Shown one piece after another: positions 57,856 to 64,000 of a stretch of DNA of 64,000 nucleotides. Location: positions 1,860,001-1,924,000 of the forward strand of contig NZ_CP146284.1 in assembly GCF_023744375.2 (NCBI RefSeq), read 5' to 3'. The position numbers were made by a program, and so were the translations under genes. A model generated the notes under the pieces. The model made no database searches, was not told the DNA's origin, and saw only the letters and a program-made list of their open reading frames with translations. This DNA comes from Parabacteroides sp. AD58. Its GTDB lineage: Bacteria > Bacteroidota > Bacteroidia > Bacteroidales > Tannerellaceae. How positions within the stretch are numbered: the first letter of the stretch is position 1; the number at the start of each line of letters is the position of its first letter.

Positions 57856-59007
57856 ATGACTCGTATCAGAAAAAGTTGGGAAAATCAAGCTCTAGGAATA
57901 TTGCCGTTACTGTTGTTTTTATTGCTGGATAATTATATTTCCTATCTGCAAGCTTATACAGTATCGGCCATATTCTGCGTCTTGAGTATGTTTGTCTTCC
58001 ATATTTTGCGGAAAGACAAAATATATTCATTCATGCTGCTGCCGTCTTTTCTCACCTTAATCCTCTACGCCTTCTTTCTTATCTTCATGCGCGTGGAAGA
58101 AGTTCTGGCCGTCTATACACCACTGATTACAGAAATTCTTCTCATCATCGTATTGACGGTGGTCAAGATTGTCAAGAAACCGTTGCTGCATCGCGTACGC
58201 GACGCCCAGCATCCGGCCTACGAAAAGACACACAACCTGACCATGCTGAATGAGTTCTTCTTTATCGCCCAGCTCTTCCGAAACTTATATATTCTTCACC
58301 TATTAGGAATCGCCTTCTATAACATTCTGCCGGAAGAGATGAAAGATATCCGCTTCAACCGGTTTCTGTACCGGGATATGGGACTGATTATCGGTGTGGC
58401 GGTTATTGTCTACGAACAAATCCGTTTGCTCATGGTCCGTGGACGACTGAAGAAAGAAATGTGGCTACCCGTACTCAATGACAAAGGTTCGGTTATTGGT
58501 TGTATAGCCTATTCCGTCAGTCGTCTGCTACCCAAAAAGTACTACCACCCGATTGTCCGCATAGCTCTTGTCCACAAAGGCATGCTTTATCTGGCCAAAC
58601 GGAATGAATACGCTTACGTATCAGCTTCCATGATCGATTATCCGTTTTACCGTTACGTTTTGTTCCGCCAGAGCATAGAAGCGGCAGCACAGGAGGCTGT
58701 TGAAGGACTGAAAACCTTGGTCGGTAAGATTCAGCCCCGCTTGCTTATCCGTTATACATTCGAAAACGAACGGGTAAAACACCAGGTTTCCTTATTTGTC
58801 ATCTGCATCCAGGATGAACAGGTGATCGAACAGTACAAGCAAGTGCAAAACGGCAAGTTGTGGTCTATCCAGCAGATCGAAGAGAATTTAGGGAAAGGTA
58901 TATTCTCTGTTTACTTCGAACGTGAATTCTCCTATTTGAAGAACACAATCCTGCTGGCCGAAAATCTGTGCCTGTGCGGTGAACAGCAAGAAGCAAAGCC
59001 AGAATAG
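57856..59007 (+). CDS. Membrane protein with C-terminal Nudix-like domain
   Basis: 383 residues. Four or five hydrophobic segments in the first 200 residues, then a cytoplasmic region (about 205-375) that reads like a Nudix fold: VIGCIAYSVSRL, VRIALVHKGMLYLAKRNEYAYV, and an EAAAQEAVEGLKTL helix. The catalytic GX5EX7REUXEEXGU box is not preserved, so hydrolase activity is doubtful. No family name is certain. It ends 2 bp before the convergent phosphoesterase gene. Confidence 0.65.
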   Translation: MTRIRKSWENQALGILPLLLFLLLDNYISYLQAYTVSAIFCVLSMFVFHILRKDKIYSFMLLPSFLTLILYAFFLIFMRVEEVLAVYTPLITEILLIIVLTVVKIVKKPLLHRVRDAQHPAYEKTHNLTMLNEFFFIAQLFRNLYILHLLGIAFYNILPEEMKDIRFNRFLYRDMGLIIGVAVIVYEQIRLLMVRGRLKKEMWLPVLNDKGSVIGCIAYSVSRLLPKKYYHPIVRIALVHKGMLYLAKRNEYAYVSASMIDYPFYRYVLFRQSIEAAAQEAVEGLKTLVGKIQPRLLIRYTFENERVKHQVSLFVICIQDEQVIEQYKQVQNGKLWSIQQIEENLGKGIFSVYFEREFSYLKNTILLAENLCLCGEQQEAKPE

Positions 59008-59009
59008 CA

Positions 59010-59504
59010 TTAACGGTTTCCAAGCTCAATGACTTCCAGATCCTTGATCTTATCACCATCAATATTAAAACGCAGCAAGGTTCTTTTCAGGTGAAAACCG
59101 CTTTTCCCGGCTGCACCCGGATTCATATACAGGCATGACAAAGTCGGATCAAACGCCACCTTCAATATATGAGAATGCCCGGCTATGAACAGCTGCGGAC
59201 GCGTATCAAAGAGTTCTTTCCGGATTTCAGGATTATAACGCCCCGGATAACCGCCGATATGCGTCATCATCACGCGGACCTGTTCAATCTGGAAATGCGC
59301 GATCTTCGGATATTCCAGGCGCAGATTCTGACCGTCTATATTTCCATAAACGGCCCGCAAAGGACAGATAGCCGCCAAACGGGCCGCCAATTCATCCGAG
59401 CCAATATCTCCGGCATGCCAGATTTCATCACAATCGGCAAAGTATTTTCTGTATTTGTCATCCCAATAACCATGGGTATCCGACAAGAGCCCAATTTTTC
59501 TCAT
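59010..59504 (-). CDS. YfcE/MJ0936-type metallophosphoesterase
   Basis: 164 residues with the full calcineurin-like metal set: SDTHG, WHAGDIGS, YGNIDG, THIGGYPG and AGHSHI. Cytoplasmic, usual length. Family members hydrolyse cyclic or simple phosphodiesters in vitro; the physiological substrate is unknown. Convergent with the Nudix-like gene and divergent from ppk1. Confidence 0.92.
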   Translation of the reverse strand: MRKIGLLSDTHGYWDDKYRKYFADCDEIWHAGDIGSDELAARLAAICPLRAVYGNIDGQNLRLEYPKIAHFQIEQVRVMMTHIGGYPGRYNPEIRKELFDTRPQLFIAGHSHILKVAFDPTLSCLYMNPGAAGKSGFHLKRTLLRFNIDGDKIKDLEVIELGNR

Positions 59505-59563
59505 ATTTCCATTCGTTTGTTTGACAAAAGTATCTATATTTACGATTCCAAGCGAAGCATATT

Positions 59564-61645
59564 ATGGAAAATGTTTATCAATATTTCAAGCGGGATATTA
59601 GTTGGCTGTCTTTCAACTACCGGGTACTGATGGAAGCCGAAAATGAATCATTGCCGGTGTATGAACGGATCAAGTTTCTCTCGATCTATTCATCCAACCT
59701 GGAGGAATTCTATGAAATCCGTGTGGCCGAACACCGCGGTGTAATCATGAAGAAGAATTATACCGAAGAAAGTACGGAAGAAGCCGAAGAAACACTGGCA
59801 GCAATCACCCGTGAAGTAAACTGGCAACAGCAAGAGTACAAACGGGTCTTCCGGGAAGTCGTAGCCGAACTGAAGCGTCAGCACATTCATTTGTATCTCG
59901 ACAGTCAGCCGGAACCTTTTCATGAAGCGTTTGTCCAAAACTTCTTTAATGAAGAAGTCTTTCCATTCCTGGCTCCGGTGATGATCCAGAAAGATGACAT
60001 CCGGACCTTTATCCGCGACCGCCGTCTTTATCTGGTAATCCGAATGACAAAGAAAAGGCATACTCAGGATGCTGCTCTGACAATAGGACAACCGCCTTAC
60101 CAATATGCGCTGATGAAAATACCTTATTCCAAAGTGCCTCGCTTCATCGAGCTACCCAGCCACGATGGAGAATATTACATCATGTTTATCGATGATATCA
60201 TCCGGGCGAACTTATCTTCTATTTTCCCCGGTTATGACATTGATTCATGCTACAACATCAAGATATCACGTGATGCCGACATATACCTGGAAGATGAGAC
60301 CAGCAGCAGTATTGTCGAGAACATCCGCAAGAAACTGAAGAAACGCAAGATTGGAGCCTTAAGCCGTTTCATGTATGACATGAGTATGCCGGATGACTTT
60401 GTAGACTTCCTGTGCAAGGCCTTTAATATTGCGGAAGAAGATCTGGTAAAAGGCGGCCGTTATCATAATCTGCAAGATCTGGCCAAACTGCCCAATCCAC
60501 GGGGAAAGGAATTGGAACGTCAGGTTCCATCACCCATGCGCGTACCTTTCCTAGATGAGATGGGCTCAATGTTCCGGGCAGTCAAGAAGCGGGATGTGTT
60601 CTTGCATTTTCCATATCAGTCTTTCGATTACCTGATCCGTCTGCTGATGGAAGCTGCTTTCGATCCGAAAGTAGATGAAATCAAGATTACGCAATACCGC
60701 GTTGCCGAAAACTCCGCCGTGATCAATACACTGATCAGCGCGGCCCAGAACGGAAAGAAAGTCACCGTATTTGTGGAACTGAAGGCTCGTTTCGATGAAG
60801 AGAACAACATGAGCGCAGCCGAACGGATGATGCAGGCAGGCATTCGGATTATCTATAGTATTCCGGGATTGAAAGTCCATGCGAAGGTAGCCGTCATTCT
60901 CCGGAAAGACGCTGACGACGGACGAAAACGAAAAGATATAGCCTACCTCAGCACCGGGAACTTCAACGAGAAGACAGCCCGCATATATTCGGATATGGCC
61001 CTGCTAACCTGCAATGAAGCTTTAGTACAAGACATCAACAAAGTATTTGCCGTATTGGAAGGCCGCCTGTCGAACCCGACATTCTCTCATCTGCTGGTAG
61101 CACGCTTCAACATGGTACCTGAGCTGGAACGGATGATTGAACGGGAGATTGAACATGTGCGCCAGGGACGAAGAGGAAGAATTGTCCTCAAGATGAACGG
61201 GCTGCATGACAAACATATGATTGACTGCCTGTATCATGCCAGTGAATGTGGTGTAGAAATCGATCTGATTGTCCGGGGAATTTGTTGCCTGGTGCCTAAT
61301 CAGCCTTATAGCCAGCATATCCGGATCACGCGCATCGTGGATATGTTTCTCGAACATGCCCGCGTGTGGTATTTCTATAACGACGGGCAAGAAGACTTAT
61401 ATCTGACATCGGCCGACTGGATGAGGAGAAACCTGAACCGCCGCATCGAAACGGCATTCCCTATTCTGGATCCTGATATCAAACAGCAGATTATCGATAT
61501 CCTGCAAATCCAGTTGAAAGATAATGTCAAAGCCTGCTGGATCGATGAACATTTGAAGAATATCCCGAAAGTGGACTATCATCCGGAGAAAGTCTGCGCA
61601 CAGCTGGCAATTTACGAGTACATCAAAAGCAGAAATACGAAATAA
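59564..61645 (+). CDS. ppk1: Polyphosphate kinase 1
   Basis: 693 residues. N-terminal FKRDISWLSFNYRVLMEAEN, head domain, and two PLD-like catalytic domains: GLKVHAKVAVILR (autophosphorylated His), STGNFNEKTARIYSDM, and MNGLHDKHMIDCLYHASECGVEIDLIVRG. It makes polyphosphate from ATP reversibly. The divergent phosphoesterase starts 59 bp away and an HTH-like gene follows after 5 bp. Confidence 0.96.
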   Translation: MENVYQYFKRDISWLSFNYRVLMEAENESLPVYERIKFLSIYSSNLEEFYEIRVAEHRGVIMKKNYTEESTEEAEETLAAITREVNWQQQEYKRVFREVVAELKRQHIHLYLDSQPEPFHEAFVQNFFNEEVFPFLAPVMIQKDDIRTFIRDRRLYLVIRMTKKRHTQDAALTIGQPPYQYALMKIPYSKVPRFIELPSHDGEYYIMFIDDIIRANLSSIFPGYDIDSCYNIKISRDADIYLEDETSSSIVENIRKKLKKRKIGALSRFMYDMSMPDDFVDFLCKAFNIAEEDLVKGGRYHNLQDLAKLPNPRGKELERQVPSPMRVPFLDEMGSMFRAVKKRDVFLHFPYQSFDYLIRLLMEAAFDPKVDEIKITQYRVAENSAVINTLISAAQNGKKVTVFVELKARFDEENNMSAAERMMQAGIRIIYSIPGLKVHAKVAVILRKDADDGRKRKDIAYLSTGNFNEKTARIYSDMALLTCNEALVQDINKVFAVLEGRLSNPTFSHLLVARFNMVPELERMIEREIEHVRQGRRGRIVLKMNGLHDKHMIDCLYHASECGVEIDLIVRGICCLVPNQPYSQHIRITRIVDMFLEHARVWYFYNDGQEDLYLTSADWMRRNLNRRIETAFPILDPDIKQQIIDILQIQLKDNVKACWIDEHLKNIPKVDYHPEKVCAQLAIYEYIKSRNTK

Positions 61646-61650
61646 AGGAC

Positions 61651-62316
61651 ATGGACTGGAGCGAATTTTATCCTTTCCTCTTCGGTATCGGACTGATTGC
61701 AGCGGTCATGTTAGCGTATGGCCTAGGTCTACATGTAGGCAAACGGCAGGAACGAGTTGCCATCAGCCGGAAACGGTGGAAGCAGAAACAATTCCTGATC
61801 GGCCGGCAGCAGACGGAACGGGAACAATATCTGGAGAAAATCCAGTTCTTGGAAAAGGAACTCGGACGGATCAGTCAGGAATCAGCAGACTATCAGCAGA
61901 AGCTGGATGATATTGCTTTCTATCGGCAGAAGATTCTGATCTGTGAACAGCAGATCAAACAACTCTCGTCGGCTGAAACAGAACATCCCGGCTTATCGAT
62001 TCTCCTGCAATTAAAGGAAGATCCACAGCATACCAATCTTTCCCGGCAGGAATGGGAAACCTTGTTTGCCTTCACCGACCTGTTATTCAACAACACCCTC
62101 TCGTCCTTGCAGGAGAAATATAACCTCACCCGCCATGAGCAGGAAATCTGTTGCCTGCTGAAGTGGCAGTTTTCCCGCAAGGAACAACTTGCCGTCTTCA
62201 ACAATACCTCCGAAGCACTTGCCAAATCGAAGAACCGCCTCAAAAAGCATCTCCAACTCGACGACAAGACCGATTTGGATTGGTTTGTCTGGCAACAGTG
62301 CTTAAACCAACACTGA
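61651..62316 (+). CDS. Membrane-anchored coiled-coil protein with LuxR-like HTH
   Basis: 221 residues: one N-terminal membrane span (about 7-27), a coiled coil (about 45-110, QFLEKELGRISQESADYQQKL), and a C-terminal helical region (about 130-221) with LSRQEWETLFAFTDLLFNNTLSSLQEKYNLTRHEQEICCLL...FNNTSEALAKSKNRLKKHL. That pattern matches the HTH tail of Bacteroidetes TPR-type regulators. It begins 5 bp after ppk1 and is co-transcribed. A DNA-binding role at the membrane is inferred. Confidence 0.7.
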   Translation: MDWSEFYPFLFGIGLIAAVMLAYGLGLHVGKRQERVAISRKRWKQKQFLIGRQQTEREQYLEKIQFLEKELGRISQESADYQQKLDDIAFYRQKILICEQQIKQLSSAETEHPGLSILLQLKEDPQHTNLSRQEWETLFAFTDLLFNNTLSSLQEKYNLTRHEQEICCLLKWQFSRKEQLAVFNNTSEALAKSKNRLKKHLQLDDKTDLDWFVWQQCLNQH

Positions 62317-62357
62317 AACATCTCCCGAAAAGAGCGAAAAAGATTGCAGGAGCACAT

Positions 62358-62987
62358 TTGATACACCAAATCACCCGTTGCGAGGTCGCGTGAGCACATT
62401 TGATGCACCAAATCACCCGTTGCAAGGGTGCGTGAGCATATTTGATGCACCAAATCACCCGTTGCGAGGTCGCGTGAGCACATTTGATGCACCAAATCAC
62501 CCGTTGCGAGGTCGCGTGAGCACATTTGATGCACCAAATCGCCCGTTGCGAGGTCGCGTGGGCACATTTGATGTACCAAATCGCCCGTTGCGAGGTCGCG
62601 TGAGCACATTTGATGCACCAAATCGCCCGTTGCGAGGTCGCGTGGGCACATTTGATGTACCAAATCGCCCGTTGCGAGGGTACAAGGGTACATTTGATGC
62701 ACCAAATCACTTGTTGCGAGGGTGCAGGAGCAGATTGTAGATCGACAAACACCCCTTGCGGAGTTGCGTGGGCAAATTGAAGACCGACAAACACCCCTTG
62801 CAGGGTCGCATGGGCAGATTGATGACCAACAAACACCCCTTGCAGGGTCGCGTGGGCAGATTGAAGATCGACAAACACCCGTTGCGGGGTTGCGTGAGGG
62901 GATTGAAGATCGACAAACACCTGTTGCGAGGTCACAAGGGGAGATTGAAGACCGACAGACACCTCCTGCAAGTCTGCAAGAGCGATT
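62358..62987. repeat. Tandem array of fifteen 42-bp units
   Basis: Fifteen head-to-tail units without a gap or length change. Units 1-9 (62358-62735) are type A with TTGATGCACCAAATCACCCG and TTGCGAGGTCGCGTGAGCA. Units 10-15 (62736-62987) are type B with GACAAACACCCCTTGC and GGGTCGCGTGGGCAGAT. Since 42 is a multiple of 3, several frames stay open on both strands (14-residue repeats), but none has clear coding support and two run antisense into the upstream gene. The flanks to 63194 hold only a -7 element TACCTTTG at 63132-63139. Confidence 0.92.
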
Positions 62988-63194
62988 GCCTGCGTATCTT
63001 TTTCCTCCCTTATCTGTCCGCATTCTACCCGTATTTTATCTTCCTTGTCCTTATAAACTACTGAACCACAATAGATAGAGAAGAGTTCCATTTGTCCGCC
63101 TATAAAATAAAGGAATCCGATAAAGCCATACTACCTTTGCCTCTGTACTTTTTCACTCATATTTGTTTATTCAGGTTTAATAGAAAATGGCTTT

Positions 63195-64000
63195 ATGAAA
63201 ACGAAACATCTACTCTCGATTCCTCTCCTGTTGAGTGGAATCGCATTACTCGGACTGGCGAGTTGTAATTCCGGTTCCATCATCAAGCGGGCCACCGGAG
63301 TTCCGTATGAAGTACTGGTTGTAATGGATACGAGCTTATGGAAAGGACAAGTTGGAGAAGCAGTCCGCGATAAACTCCAGGAATCCTACCCTGCCCTGCC
63401 TCAGGCGGAACCAACGGCTGCCATCTCCTATTGCGAACCGGCATCTTTCAACGATTTCATGCGTTATGTACGCAACATCCTGTTGGTGGATATCAATCCT
63501 AACGCTTATACAAAAGTCTCACTCATTGCCGACAAGGATGTATGGGCCAATGGGCAACAAGTGATGCGTCTTCAGTCTCCTTCAGCAGATTCTCTGTTGT
63601 TGTATATGCAAGGGAAGAACAATGATATTCTAACCTATATCCGGCAACTGGAACAGAAACGCTATGCCCAATATCTGCAGGAAAACCACAACAGCCTGCT
63701 GGCAGAAAAGACACGTTCATCTCTGCAGCTGGAAATCTGTGCCCCGGAAGAGATGAATTCTTCGCAGATCGATTCTACATTTCTCTGGTTTTCCAACAAT
63801 GCGAACACCGGACGGATGGATCTGATCTTCTATGCTTTTCCAGCAGAAAATGCTGACGCGCTTGACAAGTCGCATCTTGTAGCCATGCGAGACTCAGTAA
63901 CCCGACTGCATATTCCAGGTTCGTTTGAAGGATCGTACATGACAACAGAAAGTCGTTTTCCAGTCGAATATGAACCATTACCCAACGGGAAACAGCCAGG
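63195..64000 (+). CDS. DUF4837 family lipoprotein (cut by window end)
   Basis: At least 268 residues, open to the last base. Signal peptide MKTKHLLSIPLLLSGIALLGLASC gives a lipidated Cys24. SIIKRATGVPYEVLVVMDTSLWKGQVGEAVRDKLQ is the typical DUF4837 opening, followed by FMRYVRNILLVDINPNAYTKVSL. Exported lipoprotein of Bacteroidales with unknown role. An earlier ATG at 63187 runs into a stop after three codons, so 63195 is the start. A -7 element TACCTTTG lies at 63132-63139. Confidence 0.82.
   Translation, partial: MKTKHLLSIPLLLSGIALLGLASCNSGSIIKRATGVPYEVLVVMDTSLWKGQVGEAVRDKLQESYPALPQAEPTAAISYCEPASFNDFMRYVRNILLVDINPNAYTKVSLIADKDVWANGQQVMRLQSPSADSLLLYMQGKNNDILTYIRQLEQKRYAQYLQENHNSLLAEKTRSSLQLEICAPEEMNSSQIDSTFLWFSNNANTGRMDLIFYAFPAENADALDKSHLVAMRDSVTRLHIPGSFEGSYMTTESRFPVEYEPLPNGKQP

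Noticed and set aside
62358..62987. CRISPR array
   Set aside because: Units are contiguous with no unique spacers and no cas genes are near.
62378..63078. Plus-strand repeat ORFs (RGRVSTFDAPNHPL and GQIEDRQTPLAGSR types)
   Set aside because: The two classes use different frames, and substitutions between units mostly change the residue. No coding support.
61920..63091. Two long minus-strand ORFs through the 42-bp array (367 and 283 codons)
   Set aside because: They stay open because the unit is 14 codons long; one runs about 400 bp antisense into a well-supported gene, and there is no promoter or recognised domain. Kept only as a repeat feature.

Overview
The window is a chromosomal segment of a gut Bacteroidales bacterium. 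Parabacteroides or a close relative is my inference from gene content and gene order; no marker was searched. The signs seen in the sequence are SusC/SusD outer-membrane pairs, an ECF sigma factor with a FecR-type anti-sigma factor, Bacteroidetes promoters (TTTG-N19/21-TAnnTTTG) instead of -35/-10 boxes, succinyl-type ornithine carbamoyltransferase, and the coenzyme-B12 methylmalonyl-CoA mutase of the succinate-to-propionate route.

Layout. 1-0.7 kb: right end of an IS1182-like insertion sequence. 0.7-3.2 kb: MATE exporter, a small YgbA_NO-like protein and a metallopeptidase. 3.2-18.4 kb: polysaccharide utilisation region. It holds a WbsX/GH99-like protein, SusD and an STN-bearing SusC, FecR anti-sigma, GH29 fucosidase, a second SusD and SusC, and an ECF sigma factor. 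The sigma and anti-sigma genes are separated by a complete second SusCD-fucosidase module. 18.6-24.4 kb: a PurF-like protein without the glutaminase cysteine, a phosphodiesterase-alkaline phosphatase fusion, the SRP RNA with tRNA-Thr, an iron-sulfur flavoprotein and an Rpn/PDDEXK protein. 24.4-28.1 kb: a regulator, acyl-CoA synthetase and succinylornithine carbamoyltransferase operon, then DUF3467. 28.5-43.1 kb (all minus strand): the translation/transcription superoperon rpsU-xer-hpf, four tRNAs, tuf, tRNA-Trp, secE, nusG, rplK, rplA, rplJ, rplL, rpoB, rpoC. 43.6-51.4 kb: two DUF1573 proteins, MeaB, tRNA-Glu and both methylmalonyl-CoA mutase subunits. 51.5-64 kb: small membrane proteins, a lipoprotein, secreted HIUase-like protein, cysK, dipeptidyl peptidase IV, lipA, a membrane/Nudix-like protein, a phosphoesterase, ppk1 with a membrane-anchored HTH-like protein, a 630-bp tandem repeat and a DUF4837 lipoprotein cut by the window end.

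The most unusual structures are non-coding. (1) Two arrays, 28 kb apart, each hold exactly four 16-bp dyads (ATTCAY-n4-RTGAAT) at an exact 22-bp period, just downstream of a minus-strand gene. (2) A 15 x 42-bp tandem array follows the ppk1 operon. (3) A probable small RNA gene with promoter, hairpin and terminator lies between DUF3467 and rpoC. (4) A strong intrinsic terminator sits between rplL and rpoB. Among proteins, the split sigma/anti-sigma locus and the nucleophile-less PurF homologue stand out.
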